Shown: piece after piece, positions 26,318-35,729 of the stretch
Layout of the letters: every line of letters starts with the position of its first letter
Numbering within the stretch: the stretch's first letter is position 1
From: Sulfobacillus sp.
GTDB taxonomy: Bacteria > Bacillota > Sulfobacillia > Sulfobacillales > Sulfobacillaceae
Direction of reading: 5' to 3'
DNA: 64,000 bases
Assembly: GCA_027309085.1 (NCBI GenBank)
Contig: DAIDDL010000006.1
Location: forward strand, 51,228 to 115,227
The notes under the pieces: generated by a model
What the model was told of the DNA's origin: nothing
Database searches by the model: none
Seen by the model: the letters and a program-made list of their open reading frames with translations, nothing else
Program-made: the position numbers and the translations under genes

Positions 26318-27340
26318 TTATTTGCCAACCCCATCCTCTTCCACTACTGATGGCTTAAGCCATGACATCATCGACCGCAACTCGCGCCCGACGTCCTCCA
26401 CACTGTGGTCTTTGGCAGTTTGTCGCATCCGGTTGAAAGCCGGCCGCCCCTGTGCATTTTCCGCCATCCAGCGTTCTGCGAAGGTGCCGTTTTGGATATC
26501 GGTCAAGACCCGGCGCATCTCTTGCTTCGTCTGCTCCGTTACAATCTGCGGGCCCACGGTCAGGCCGCCGTACTCGGCGGTGTCGGAGACGGAGTACCAC
26601 ATAGCCTCCATCCCGCCTTCATAAATCAAGTCCACAATCAATTTCAGTTCATGAAGCGTCTCAAAATAGGCAATCTCTGGCTGGTAGCCGGCCTCCGCCA
26701 GTGTCTCAAACCCCGATTGGATAAGGCTCGTCACACCGCCGCACAATACGGCCTGCTCGCCAAAAAGGTCCGTTTCGGTCTCTTCGGCAAACGTGGTGCG
26801 GATGACGCCTGCCCTGGTTGCTCCGATCCCCTTGGCGTAAGCCAGCGCAATGTCCAGCGCGTGCCCAGTTGCATCCTGTTCCACCGCCACCAAGGCGGGA
26901 GTGCCTTGGCCCTCCACGTACAGGCGGCGGACCAGATGTCCCGGTGCTTTGGGAGCCACCATAAACACATCGACGTCAGGAGGGGGAACAATTTGCTTGA
27001 AGCGGATGGCAAACCCGTGGGCAAAAGCCAGCGCATTGCCTTGTTCCAGACCGGGCAGAATGTCTTCTTGAAAGAGAGTTCCCTGCAGGTGGTCAGGAGT
27101 CAGTATCTGGATGATGTCGGCTTCGCGGGCCGCGTCTTTCACATCCATGGTCTGAAAACCCTGTTCGGCAGCCCGGTCCCGGGAGTGGCCTGGACGTATT
27201 CCGATAATCACATGAACTCCTGAGTCGCGAAGGTTCAACGCGTGGGCGTGTCCTTGGCTTCCATAGCCAATCACGGCTACTGTCTTACCGGCTAGCCACC
27301 TCAGATCGGCGCTGTCGTCGTAGTATAATTTTGCGTTCAT
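26318..27340 (-). CDS. ilvC: Ketol-acid reductoisomerase
   Basis: NADPH- and Mg-dependent isomeroreductase. 340 residues, class I. Rossmann motif [13 protein letters not shown] (25-37); the cofactor loop GIRPGHSR holds the Arg and Ser expected for NADPH binding. [12 protein letters not shown], the acidic metal motif [12 protein letters not shown] and the knotted C-domain [17 protein letters not shown] follow. ATG 27340 follows AAGGAGGATGGAATC, inside the 3' end of ilvN (56-nt overlap). Confidence 0.96.
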   Translation of the reverse strand: MNAKLYYDDSADLRWLAGKTVAVIGYGSQGHAHALNLRDSGVHVIIGIRPGHSRDRAAEQGFQTMDVKDAAREADIIQILTPDHLQGTLFQEDILPGLEQGNALAFAHGFAIRFKQIVPPPDVDVFMVAPKAPGHLVRRLYVEGQGTPALVAVEQDATGHALDIALAYAKGIGATRAGVIRTTFAEETETDLFGEQAVLCGGVTSLIQSGFETLAEAGYQPEIAYFETLHELKLIVDLIYEGGMEAMWYSVSDTAEYGGLTVGPQIVTEQTKQEMRRVLTDIQNGTFAERWMAENAQGRPAFNRMRQTAKDHSVEDVGRELRSMMSWLKPSVVEEDGVGK

Positions 27341-27824
27341 GATTCCATCCTCCTTGAATGTGGTAGGTCGTGGGGCGGGAACTCTTGTCGTGCAATTGGA
27401 CTGTCAGGCAGCTGGGAAATAGAGCAAAGACCCGGGCATGATTGTCCTCAATCCACCGGTCAATGGCATGGCGGGGACCCGCCACCGTATAGTAGCCCGC
27501 ATGGGCATCGATGGGGGAGCAGGACACGGAAGGAATCTCTTGAACCGCCAAGTCTTTGGGACCCGCAGCCACGAGGACAGTATGAAAGGAGTTTTTTACC
27601 AGGAACGTGCGCACAATATCCTGGTGCCTTGTGAGTTGCCTCATCACCCACCGGGCCCTGTCAGCCGTGCCATCAATTCCGATCATGGCAGTGAGCCGGC
27701 CGGCCTCTCGGTCTTTCTTGATCGTCATCTGTTCAATTTCCACGTTCCTCTGCCCTAAAATCAGGAGAAGCCGCTGAATGGCGCCAGGTTTATCCTGCAT
27801 TTCAACCCCAATGAATGGATTCAC
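27285..27824 (-). CDS. ilvN: Acetolactate synthase small (regulatory) subunit
   Basis: The ACT-domain subunit that activates IlvB and confers valine inhibition. From GTG 27824, 179 residues: [22 protein letters not shown] is the ACT start, and a C-terminal domain follows (VREIP-like [11 protein letters not shown]). GTG 27824 is preferred because AGGGGGTGTCTCTC precedes it; the frame is open to 27845. The last ~18 residues overlap ilvC. First gene of the operon, directly behind the T-box terminator. The sequence is divergent in its C-terminal half, so valine sensitivity cannot be predicted. Confidence 0.85.
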   Translation of the reverse strand: MNPFIGVEMQDKPGAIQRLLLILGQRNVEIEQMTIKKDREAGRLTAMIGIDGTADRARWVMRQLTRHQDIVRTFLVKNSFHTVLVAAGPKDLAVQEIPSVSCSPIDAHAGYYTVAGPRHAIDRWIEDNHARVFALFPSCLTVQLHDKSSRPTTYHIQGGWNHERKIILRRQRRSEVASR

Positions 27825-27865
27825 GAGAGACACCCCCTGAGTCATTAAAATATCAAGACATAAAG

Positions 27866-28135
27866 AAAAAGCCCCCGAGCCACTACTGGCTGAAAGGGAC
27901 GCGTTGGCGTGGTACCACCCTTAATTTTCCTCCGGAGACTCCGGAGGACTCGTTGATCGGTAACGGCATCACCCGGCCTCGTCTACCTCCGGAACATTCC
28001 GGACTCGGGAAGCACGCTCAAGGGCGAGACACATAATCTGGCCAAATCCCAAGCTTACACCGTCCTCGGGTCGCTGTCTTTGGAGGAAGAGATTATGATA
28101 CCCTGTCATCGCTCAAACCTAGCTGCAGGTATAAA
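27866..28135 (-). promoter_or_regulatory. T-box leader (with antiterminator and terminator)
   Basis: A tRNA-sensing leader of the ilv-leu operon. The T-box core AGGGTGGTACCACG lies at 27921-27908, preceded by stem III (TCCTCCGGAGTCTCCGGAGGA) and the conserved CCGTTA. Stem I lies at about 28115-28025, with the apical consensus AGCGACCCGAGGACGGTGTAAGC. The lower stem pairs TCATAATCT with AGATTATG and GCGA with TCGC. In the 3' side of the lower stem, TGTCTCG offers CTC (Leu, 28028-28026) or GTC (Val, 28030-28028) as specifier; Leu CTC is favoured by analogy with Bacillus ilv-leu. The terminator (27900-27866) pairs AGCCA with TGGCT and GTCCC with GGGGGC before TTTTT. Confidence 0.92.
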
Positions 28136-28159
28136 AATACCCACAGCAAGTTCAGATAC

Positions 28160-28265
28160 TGCCGAACCTGCCACGGGTCTTTTATCCCCACGGTGTAGCT
28201 CTCCATTAAAGAGCCTGTACCGCTCGGTCCTACCGCTTCCGGCGGATCCCTAGGTACACTCCGAC
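28160..28265 (-). promoter_or_regulatory. ykkC-family riboswitch, probably the ppGpp class
   Basis: Upstream of the T-box, the minus strand contains the three conserved blocks of the ykkC motif in order: CTAGGGATCCG, GGACCGAG, and ACACCGTGGGGATAAAAGACCCGTGGCAGG (split across 28196-28167; compare CTAGGGTTCCG, GGTCCGAGAG and the GGGATAAAAGCCCGGGAGA block of Bacillus ykkC). ykkC aptamers bind guanidine (subtype 1) or ppGpp, PRPP and others (subtype 2). Branched-chain amino acid operons are the typical home of the ppGpp subtype, so that ligand is inferred from context. An 11-bp hairpin at about 28153-28125 (GCTGTGGGTAT, TTTT loop) follows and may be its expression platform. Confidence 0.82.
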
Positions 28266-28282
28266 TAAGAATTTATACAAGC

Positions 28283-28310
28283 ACTATACCATTCGTTACG
28301 AAAATAACAA
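28283..28310 (-). promoter_or_regulatory. Sigma-A promoter of the ilv-leu operon
   Basis: Minus strand TTGTTA (28310-28305), 16-bp spacer, TATAGT (28288-28283). The start site would be near 28276, giving a leader of about 450 nt that includes both the ykkC aptamer and the T-box. Confidence 0.65.
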
Positions 28311-28533
28311 GGGCAAAATGCCGAATTTCATCAAATATTTTTTTCGACACTATCCGTCACGGTTCCTGCGCCCCGTTATCTGTAACAGTGTATGCACCTC
28401 ATGGGCAGCGCATTCCCGACGTTAAGAAATTCCATGGGCGCGTCCCTGCGCTGGACTTCCCCCCTCCCTTAGCTCTTTCCCAGACGATGCAGGAGGCCCT
28501 TTTGATTTTTCGCCCATGACGCCTCGTTCTTCA

Positions 28534-28562
28534 TTGATTTCCTTGACGTTCCGGCTTATTAT
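28534..28562 (+). promoter_or_regulatory. Promoter of the men operon, predicts leaderless mRNA
   Basis: TTGATT (28534-28539), 17-bp spacer, TATTAT (28557-28562). The expected start site, about 7 nt on, coincides with the menF ATG at 28569, and no ribosome site precedes that ATG. The divergent ilv promoter lies about 220 bp away; the space between (28321-28533) shows nothing else. Confidence 0.55.
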
Positions 28563-28568
28563 GAAAAT

Positions 28569-29933
28569 ATGAACACGCATTCAGTCACTGACACATCCCA
28601 AATTCATGAATGGGTGGCGGCCGCCTGCCGTGACAGGACCAGCCCCCTGGGCCACTGTGCCCGGCAGTGGGAATTCGAGTACCCTGCTGTGGACCTACCC
28701 GCGCTTATGCAGAGCGTAAGCAATGGCTGGTATTTTTGCGACAGCAGCGGCCATGAGCAGTGCGGGCTGGGGATCGCTAAAAGGTGGCGGTGGACAAGCG
28801 CCCACGGGCTTGCCGATATGGACCAGGAGCGGTTGCGGCTGCAGTCTGAAGGACTGTCCCCGGACACGGTGATCGGCGGGGGATTTTCCTTCGGGGCCCT
28901 GCCCGAGCGTGACCGGACCTGGGACGCCTTCGGGTACACGCAGTGGATGCTGCCCGCTATCTTTATTGACCAGGACAACGGGCGGGTCCGCGTGCGGGTC
29001 ACCGTATATGCGGAGGGTGGCCAGAGCCAGGATTCGTTGCCGGGCTATTACGCCAAGCTGTGGGCGCTTATCGAGCAGCCCGCCGCCCAAAATGACAAGG
29101 CCGTCCGGGTGCTGTCCCAGCACATGGCGCCGCCATCCGAAAAGTGGATAGACTTGGTCGCGGACGCCGTGGCAGCCATCCGCCGGGGCGCACTCGACAA
29201 AGTCGTCGTGGCGCGCCGCGTCGACACCAAATTTTCCGAAGTCCCCGCAGTCGGGCGGATTTTGCACAGCCTGCGCAAGAATAATCCGCAGACAACGGTT
29301 TTCGCAATACGGGCCCGAGGCGACACATTTTTGGGAGCTACCCCGGAATGCCTTCTCGCCGTCAGGAACGGTGCCCTTGATACCATGGCTCTGGCTGGCA
29401 CCGCGGCTCGCAAGACATCCCGCGCGGCGGACGACCAGTCGGCGCAAGCGCTTCTGTCAAGCCCCAAGGATCTCAGAGAGCACCGGGCCGTCGTGAGGCG
29501 CATCACCGACACTCTCAGTCCTTACGCTGATCTGAGCATGCCGGCAGGGCCCGAGATTCTGACCCTGTCCAACGTGCACCACTTGCGGACACCCATTCAC
29601 GGCCGCATGCGCCAGGAGGCCAGCTTGTGGACTCTGGCGATGGCCCTGCACCCCACCCCCGCCGTAGGCGGGGAGCCGCCAGCTGCCGCAAAGCGCTGGC
29701 TGGATCTCCATGAAGGACTCAACCGGGGATGGTATGCCGGCAGCGTCGGGCTCACCAACCTGGCGGGCAGCGGCAATTTGTGGGTCGCCTTGCGCTCCGC
29801 ATTGATCCGGGGAGACACGGCATACTGTTATGCGGGGTGCGGTATTATGGCGGATTCGGATCCCCGCCGCGAGCTTGAAGAATCGGAATGGAAGCTGCAA
29901 GCGATGCTGGCAGCCTTAGGAGTGAACCCGTGA
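28569..29933 (+). CDS. menF: Isochorismate synthase
   Basis: First step of menaquinone synthesis, chorismate to isochorismate. 454 residues of the chorismate-utilising fold. Seen: KVVVARRVDTKF, FLGATPECLLAV, the Mg/catalytic LAGTAARKTS, KDLREHRAVVRRI, and the C-terminal WYAGSVGL, GCGIMADSDPRRELEESEWKLQAML. ATG 28569 has no Shine-Dalgarno sequence and lies 6 nt behind a -10 box, so it may be read from a leaderless message. The shared motifs with salicylate or anthranilate synthases are resolved by the menD-menH-menB-menE-menA neighbours. Confidence 0.93.
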   Translation: MNTHSVTDTSQIHEWVAAACRDRTSPLGHCARQWEFEYPAVDLPALMQSVSNGWYFCDSSGHEQCGLGIAKRWRWTSAHGLADMDQERLRLQSEGLSPDTVIGGGFSFGALPERDRTWDAFGYTQWMLPAIFIDQDNGRVRVRVTVYAEGGQSQDSLPGYYAKLWALIEQPAAQNDKAVRVLSQHMAPPSEKWIDLVADAVAAIRRGALDKVVVARRVDTKFSEVPAVGRILHSLRKNNPQTTVFAIRARGDTFLGATPECLLAVRNGALDTMALAGTAARKTSRAADDQSAQALLSSPKDLREHRAVVRRITDTLSPYADLSMPAGPEILTLSNVHHLRTPIHGRMRQEASLWTLAMALHPTPAVGGEPPAAAKRWLDLHEGLNRGWYAGSVGLTNLAGSGNLWVALRSALIRGDTAYCYAGCGIMADSDPRRELEESEWKLQAMLAALGVNP

Positions 29934-31636
29934 TGACTCAAGAATCGCAGAAATTTGTCGGCCGCTATCTCTCCCGCTTTGTGGAGTCTCTGCAGCGCAG
30001 CGGGGTGACCCGTGCCGTGATTTGCCCCGGCTCGCGCTCCACCCCCCTGGCTATGGCCCTGCACCGGGCCCCCGAACTGCAGAGATGCATCCTCATGGAT
30101 GAGAGGTCGGCGGCCTTTTTCGCTCTGGGACAAGCCAAAGCATCAGGCCGCCCTGTCCTCTTGGTCTCGACATCCGGCACGGCCGCGGCCAATTTCATGC
30201 CCGCCGTGGTGGAAGCATACTGGTCCCATGTCCCCCTCATCGTTCTCACTGCCGACCGTCCGCCCGAACTCCGGGATTCGGGCGCCCCGCAAACCATTGA
30301 CCAAGTCAGGCTATATGGGACCCATGTCAAGTGGTTTCAGGATATGCCTCTGGCCGACGGGGCGGAGATTCTCGACACATTTGCAGCCATCACGGCGGAA
30401 CGCGCTGCCGTCACTGCCAGCCAGGACCCTGCAGGTCCTGTCCACCTCAACTTTCCGTTCCGCGAGCCGTTGCTCGCGGAATTTCCCGGACCGTCTGCAG
30501 ACCGCAGCGCGGTCCCCGCCCGGATCGTTCCTGCCGCAGCCTGTCCCAGTCCCGGAGCCATCCGGGACATCGTCCGGAGATTGAAAGATTTTCCGCAGGG
30601 TTTCATCGTCGCCGGTCCTGGCCAGATGGCCACGGTTCAGCCAGCCCTCTTAGCTTTGTCAGACCGTCTGGGCTGGCCGGTGTGGGCCGACCCCCTGTCC
30701 AATATTCGGGGGACAGATTCTGCCATTCTCGGGACGCACGACCTTATATTGCGGGCTCATGCCGAAGCGCTGCCCCAGCCGCAGGCGGTGATCCGTCTCG
30801 GCGCGCCCCCGACGTCCAAAGCTCTCAACCAGTTCATTCAGCACAGCCGCGCCTTTATCATCGACGGGGAAGGCAGCTACCGCGAGCCGGATCTTCAGCC
30901 CGCCGAGATGATCTACGGGCAGCCGGACCTGGTGGTGGGGCAGATTGTTCAAGAGCTGTCCGATTCCGCTCCGGATCCTATCTGGCGAAGCTTCTGGCAG
31001 CGCCAGGACCAGGCCGCCAGAGATCGCCTGCGAGATCGCATTGAGACACTGCAAGAGTCGGTTGAGCCGTATCTCTACTACCATCTGGCGGAATGGCTGA
31101 AGCCTCTGGGACCAGCCGACGTGTTCGTAAGCAACAGCATGCCGGTGCGGGATCTGGATACATTTACCCTGGATCCTGGCCAGGCCTTGCGGTTTTGGGC
31201 CAACCGCGGGGCCAATGGCATTGACGGCATTGTCTCTACTGCTCTGGGCGTGGCCGCTGTCAAAGAGCAGGTCGTCCTCATCACGGGAGACCTGGCGTTC
31301 TACCACGATATGAACGGACTTTTTGCTGCCAAAAAATATGGGCTGAACGCCTTAATTGTGGTCATTAACAACGACGGCGGAGGCATTTTCTCCTTTTTGC
31401 CGCAAAATCGGCTGGATTCTGCCCAATTCGAAGATCTGTTCGGCACCCCTCACGGTCTGACATTTGAGCACGCGGCTGCCATGTACCACGCCGAGTACCG
31501 CCTAGCCCGTTCGCTGCCCGATCTGGAAGAGGCTATCAGCGAGTTGGCCAGAATTCCAGGACTGCGCATCTTGGAGTGGCACACGCTCACACGCCCGCGC
31601 AATGTGTCCGAACACACGAGGCTTTGGGGCGACTGA
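29933..31636 (+). CDS. menD: SEPHCHC synthase MenD
   Basis: ThDP-dependent addition of 2-oxoglutarate to isochorismate. 567 residues: VICPGSRSTPLAMAL at the N-terminus, the catalytic Glu in DERSAAFFALG, VSTSGTAAANFMPAVVEAYWSHVPLIVLTADRP, RDSGAPQTIDQ, and the ThDP motif GDLAFYHDMNGL...VVINNDGGGIFSFLP. ATG 29933 overlaps the menF stop (TGATG) and has AGGAGTGAACCC before it; GTG 29930 is possible. The frame to 29888 lies inside menF. Confidence 0.95.
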   Translation: MTQESQKFVGRYLSRFVESLQRSGVTRAVICPGSRSTPLAMALHRAPELQRCILMDERSAAFFALGQAKASGRPVLLVSTSGTAAANFMPAVVEAYWSHVPLIVLTADRPPELRDSGAPQTIDQVRLYGTHVKWFQDMPLADGAEILDTFAAITAERAAVTASQDPAGPVHLNFPFREPLLAEFPGPSADRSAVPARIVPAAACPSPGAIRDIVRRLKDFPQGFIVAGPGQMATVQPALLALSDRLGWPVWADPLSNIRGTDSAILGTHDLILRAHAEALPQPQAVIRLGAPPTSKALNQFIQHSRAFIIDGEGSYREPDLQPAEMIYGQPDLVVGQIVQELSDSAPDPIWRSFWQRQDQAARDRLRDRIETLQESVEPYLYYHLAEWLKPLGPADVFVSNSMPVRDLDTFTLDPGQALRFWANRGANGIDGIVSTALGVAAVKEQVVLITGDLAFYHDMNGLFAAKKYGLNALIVVINNDGGGIFSFLPQNRLDSAQFEDLFGTPHGLTFEHAAAMYHAEYRLARSLPDLEEAISELARIPGLRILEWHTLTRPRNVSEHTRLWGD

Positions 31637-31653
31637 CTGAGGGGGGAGCGGAC

Positions 31654-32475
31654 ATGGACAGGCCATCGGGATTTTACAACACGGGGGGAAACCGGCACTA
31701 TCACTACACCACTGCAGGAGATCCGGGTCACCCCGCCTTGCTGCTGCTTCACGGTTTCACTGGTAGCCAGGCGGTCTGGTCCCCTTTGGCGGACCGCCTG
31801 GCCGATTCGTTTTATCTGGTCATTCCCGATCTGCCCGGCCACGGCCAGACATTCTCGTCAGACCGCCGGCCAGACATGGCTCTAGAGACAACTGCCCAGG
31901 ACTTGTTGCGCCTCCTAGGCGATCTCGGCGTATCCAGCGCGGGAATTTTAGGATATTCTATGGGCGGCCGCCTCGCCCTGCACTTCCCGCTGTATGGCGC
32001 TTCGCGTGTACGCTTTGTTATCCTGGAGAGCACCACCGCCGGCATCGTCAGCCCAGCCGGGCGTGAGGAAAGACGGCAAGCCGATAATGACCTGGCCCAG
32101 CGGATTGAAACACTCGGCATAGACTGGTTTGTGGATTACTGGAGCAATATCCCCCTGCTCTCGGGTCCGGCGGCGACTCCCCAGCAAACTGCGCATCGGC
32201 TGCACAATACCGCACAGGGGCTAGCCCGGAGCCTGCGGGCTGCGGGCTCCGGGCAGCAGGCGTCTTTATGGCCGGTCTTGCCGTACTATGCTGCACCAGC
32301 CCTGATTATCGCCGGCGAGCGGGATAAGAAATTCACAGAGATTGCCCACCGCCTTCACCAGGCCCTGCCGAATAGCCGTGTGGAGATTGTCAAAGAGGCT
32401 GGACATACCGTGCATGTCGAGAATCCTGATGCATTTTTTCAGGCCGTTGTCAGTTTTTTGGAACACAAAGCATAG
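31654..32475 (+). CDS. menH: SHCHC synthase MenH
   Basis: Eliminates pyruvate from SEPHCHC to give SHCHC. 273-residue alpha/beta hydrolase fold: HGFTGSQAVW oxyanion region, nucleophile S102 in GYSMGGRLALH, D224 in AGERDKKF and H251 in EAGHTVHVENPD. RBS GGGGGGAGCGGAC before ATG 31654, 17 bp behind menD; the longer frame to 31576 overlaps menD and was dropped. Identification as MenH rather than a general hydrolase rests on position between menD and menB. Confidence 0.9.
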   Translation: MDRPSGFYNTGGNRHYHYTTAGDPGHPALLLLHGFTGSQAVWSPLADRLADSFYLVIPDLPGHGQTFSSDRRPDMALETTAQDLLRLLGDLGVSSAGILGYSMGGRLALHFPLYGASRVRFVILESTTAGIVSPAGREERRQADNDLAQRIETLGIDWFVDYWSNIPLLSGPAATPQQTAHRLHNTAQGLARSLRAAGSGQQASLWPVLPYYAAPALIIAGERDKKFTEIAHRLHQALPNSRVEIVKEAGHTVHVENPDAFFQAVVSFLEHKA

Positions 32476-32504
32476 AACACAACACAATTCCGAGGTGAGT
32501 AAAC

Positions 32505-33323
32505 TTGAGCATTCAGTGGAAATTAATCAAAAATTATTCGGATGTCATCCTGGAAGAGTACGAGGGCATCGCAAAAATCACTATCAACCGGCCGGAAGTG
32601 CGCAACGCATTTCGCCCGCAGACGGTATTCCAGCTTTCTCAGGCATTTGGGGTTGTCCGCGATGACCCCCACATCGGGGTGGCCATCCTCACAGGGCAAG
32701 GGGACCAGGCCTTTTGTTCGGGCGGGGACCAGCGCATTCGCGGCGAGGGCGGGTATATGGACGAAGAGGGCGTGGCGCGCTTGAATGTGCTGGATTTGCA
32801 GAAACAGATCCGCGCATTGCCTAAACCCGTTATTGCCATGGTGAAGGGATACGCTATCGGCGGCGGGCACGTTTTGCATATTGTGTGTGATTTGACGATC
32901 GCCGCGGACAATGCTGTGTTCGGCCAGACGGGGCCCAAAGTCGGCAGCTTTGATGCCGGGTACGGGGCGACATTGCTGGCGCGCATTGTCGGCCATAAAA
33001 AGGCGCGGGAAATTTGGTATCTGTGCCGCCAATATTCTGCCCAGGAAGCCCTGGACATGGGACTGGTGAACACCGTAGTTCCCCTCGACCGCGTGGAAGA
33101 AGAAACGGTGCAGTGGGCGCAGGAAATGATGGCGCGCAGCCCGTTGGCGCTGCGCTTTCTGAAGTCTGCATTCAATGCCGATACCGACGGCCTCGCAGGC
33201 ATTCAGGAACTGGCCGGCAATGCGACGATGCTATATTACATGACAGAGGAGGCTAAGGAGGGCAAAAACGCCTTTTTGGAAAAACGCCAGCCGGACTTTT
33301 CCAAATTTCCGCGTCTTCCCTAA
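32505..33323 (+). CDS. menB: 1,4-Dihydroxy-2-naphthoyl-CoA synthase
   Basis: Crotonase-fold Dieckmann cyclase that forms the second ring. 272 residues: [11 protein letters not shown], the oxyanion-hole [21 protein letters not shown], and [16 protein letters not shown]. The Gly in QTG at the site that is Asp in type II enzymes suggests the bicarbonate-dependent type I. C-terminal [16 protein letters not shown] is a MenB hallmark. Start is TTG 32505 with GAGGTGAGTAAAC. Confidence 0.95.
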   Translation: MSIQWKLIKNYSDVILEEYEGIAKITINRPEVRNAFRPQTVFQLSQAFGVVRDDPHIGVAILTGQGDQAFCSGGDQRIRGEGGYMDEEGVARLNVLDLQKQIRALPKPVIAMVKGYAIGGGHVLHIVCDLTIAADNAVFGQTGPKVGSFDAGYGATLLARIVGHKKAREIWYLCRQYSAQEALDMGLVNTVVPLDRVEEETVQWAQEMMARSPLALRFLKSAFNADTDGLAGIQELAGNATMLYYMTEEAKEGKNAFLEKRQPDFSKFPRLP

Positions 33324-33329
33324 CCCGCC

Positions 33330-34790
33330 ATGGCGAATTTTATCCCTGATTGGCTCCGTGCACGCGCCGAGCTTTCCAGCGAGTCTCTCGCGCTGACCGA
33401 CGGCCATGAAAGCTGGACATTTCAGCAGCTCCACCAGGTAACCGGCCGCATTGCCACCCGGCTCGCCCGCCGCGGCATATCACAGGGCAGCCGGGTGGCT
33501 TTGGCCATGCCGGGACACATGAAAGTCGTGCCGCTGATCCACGCCGTCTCCCGGCTGGGAGCCGTACTGGTCCCCCTCAATCCCCGCTTGCGGCCGGATG
33601 AGACGGCCGCCTTGGTGGAGGATGCCGCGGTGGACGCATTGATTGGAGATGGCAGCGGGCCCCATCCAGACCGCACTATCCTCCTCGATGATCTGTTCTT
33701 GAATCTTGACACGGAGCCAGAGCATCCCAGCTCGGCTATCAACCCCGAGACCATCCAATTTCTGGTGTACACCTCGGGGACCACCGGCCGCCCCAAAGGC
33801 GCCCTGCTATCCTATGGCAATACCTACGCCAGTGCCGTGTCGAGTGCCATCCACATGGGCACCGGGCCTGAGGACCTGTGGCTGCACATGATGCCGGTGT
33901 TCCATATTGGCGGTCTGTCCATCCTCTTCCGCAGCGTAATCACCGGCAGCGGGATCGTCTGGCTGCCTCAATTTGACCCTGCCGCCGTGTTCCGCCTTCT
34001 CCGGGAGTATCCCGTGACACTGATGTCTGTGGTGCCCACCATGCTCTACCGTCTCCTCGGGCACAACGAAGCGTTTCCGCCCACGTTGCGTCTTGTGCTG
34101 TTGGGCGGCGCGCCCGCTCCGTCCTCCCTGATTGAGGAGGCGCGAACGCGCAACGTGCCAGCGGTGCAGACCTACGGTCTGACGGAGACAGGCTCCCAGA
34201 TAGCTACCCGGCTGCCGTCGGACCAGCACGGCTCGCCGTCTTCCGGGCACGCCATCTACCCCACGGAGATTGCTGTGTTGGGCCCTCAGGGCCCAACACA
34301 GGACGCCGGGGTCCAGGGAGAAATTCTCGTCAAGGGGCCTACCGTGTTCCAAGGATATTGGCGGCAGCCGGAACGTACCGCGGAAACATTTTGGCATGAC
34401 TGGCTCAAAACGGGTGACATCGGATACCTTGATGGCAGAGGGTACCTCACGGTGGTAGACCGCGAGAAGGATCTGATTATCAAAGGCGGGGAAAATCTCT
34501 CTCCGACCGAAATCGAGGTGACTCTCATGGCACACCCCCACGTGGTCGATGCTGGCGTCGTGGGGATTGCTGATGCCGAGTGGGGACAGGTGCCGGCTGC
34601 CATTGTGGCGGTCGACCAGCCTATATCTGTTGAGGAGCTGCGGCAGTGGACCGCCACCCGGCTTTCAACCCTCAAGCACCCCTCGCAATATTACCAGGCG
34701 GACGCCCTGCCACGGACCGCCAGCGGCAAACTGAGACGCCGCGAATTGGTCTCGCAGCTGGCTGCCGGATTATATCGCCCTATCTCGTGA
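33330..34790 (+). CDS. menE: o-Succinylbenzoate-CoA ligase
   Basis: Activates o-succinylbenzoate via the acyl-adenylate. 486 residues of the ANL superfamily: P-loop YTSGTTGRPKG, substrate region MMPVFHIGGLSI, QTYGLTETGSQ, KTGDIGYLDGRGYLTVVDREKDLIIKGGENLSPTEIE hinge (split by a few residues) and the catalytic lysine in ASGKLRRREL. ATG 33330 is 6 bp behind menB. In the strict pathway MenE acts before MenB; its substrate supplier menC is missing here. Confidence 0.93.
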   Translation: MANFIPDWLRARAELSSESLALTDGHESWTFQQLHQVTGRIATRLARRGISQGSRVALAMPGHMKVVPLIHAVSRLGAVLVPLNPRLRPDETAALVEDAAVDALIGDGSGPHPDRTILLDDLFLNLDTEPEHPSSAINPETIQFLVYTSGTTGRPKGALLSYGNTYASAVSSAIHMGTGPEDLWLHMMPVFHIGGLSILFRSVITGSGIVWLPQFDPAAVFRLLREYPVTLMSVVPTMLYRLLGHNEAFPPTLRLVLLGGAPAPSSLIEEARTRNVPAVQTYGLTETGSQIATRLPSDQHGSPSSGHAIYPTEIAVLGPQGPTQDAGVQGEILVKGPTVFQGYWRQPERTAETFWHDWLKTGDIGYLDGRGYLTVVDREKDLIIKGGENLSPTEIEVTLMAHPHVVDAGVVGIADAEWGQVPAAIVAVDQPISVEELRQWTATRLSTLKHPSQYYQADALPRTASGKLRRRELVSQLAAGLYRPIS

Positions 34791-34817
34791 CCACAACATG
34801 TTGAGGAAGGTAAGCGC

Positions 34818-35684
34818 ATGACAATTAAGCAGTTCCTTCGGGTCAGCCGCCCGCCCACACTTATGGCCACGATCGTGCCTCTGCTCATAGGCGGGTCAAT
34901 GGCTTTCATCACCCACCACTTCCAGTGGTGGGCGTGGCTGGACATTTTAATTATTGCCTTCAGCATGCAAATCGGCGCCAATATGCTGAACGAGTATTTT
35001 GACTACCGCCGGGGTCTCGATGACCATGAGTCTTTGGGCATTGGAGGCATTATTGTGACAGGCGAGGTATCAGCGGCGACCGTGTGGCGCTTTGCCCTCG
35101 TGACCTATGGCCTGGCCCTGATTTTAGGCCTGATTCTCGTCATATACCGCGGGCCGCTGTTGCTGGTGATGGGGCTGTTAGGCATCATTGCCGGATTCCT
35201 CTACACAGGCGGGCCCTACCCCCTGTCCTCGACACCCTTCGGCGAGATACTGGTCGCCTTGATTATGGGACCTTTGGAAGTTCTCGCCACACAATTTGCC
35301 GCAGCTGGGGTCATCACTCCGGTAGCAGAGTTGCTGTCATGGCCCGTGGGCATCTCCGTCGCCACCATCCTTCTCGCCAACAATCTGCGGGATATGGATA
35401 AAGACCGCAAGCACGGCCGACGCACCCTGGCCATCGTGTTTGGCCGGCCCGCAGGGCTAGCCATTCTCGCCGCCATGATCGGCATTGTGCTGGTGTGGAT
35501 CAGCGTGATGGCGGCCGCGGGGCTTCTGCCGCTCAAAGTCCTGATTGTCTGGCTGTCCCTACCTGTCATCATCACCAGCCTGAAATCCCTCAGCTCCCGA
35601 GACTCATGGGTCAAAGCCGTGCCCATTGCGGGACGCATCCACGTCATCATCGGCGTTTTGCTTGCCATTGGCATTCTGTGGTAG
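34818..35684 (+). CDS. menA: 1,4-Dihydroxy-2-naphthoate polyprenyltransferase
   Basis: UbiA-superfamily membrane enzyme that attaches the isoprenoid tail. 288 residues, about eight membrane helices. The two Mg-diphosphate motifs are NEYFDYRRGLDD and NNLRDMDKDRKHGRRTLA. RBS GAGGAAGGTAAGCGC before ATG 34818. With menF, D, H, B and E it completes most of the pathway; demethylmenaquinone methyltransferase (menG/ubiE) and the DHNA-CoA thioesterase are not seen here. Confidence 0.93.
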   Translation: MTIKQFLRVSRPPTLMATIVPLLIGGSMAFITHHFQWWAWLDILIIAFSMQIGANMLNEYFDYRRGLDDHESLGIGGIIVTGEVSAATVWRFALVTYGLALILGLILVIYRGPLLLVMGLLGIIAGFLYTGGPYPLSSTPFGEILVALIMGPLEVLATQFAAAGVITPVAELLSWPVGISVATILLANNLRDMDKDRKHGRRTLAIVFGRPAGLAILAAMIGIVLVWISVMAAAGLLPLKVLIVWLSLPVIITSLKSLSSRDSWVKAVPIAGRIHVIIGVLLAIGILW

Positions 35685-35729
35685 GGTGGGACAGGGAAAT
35701 GGGATTGAAAGGAGGCGAGATCGTCACTA

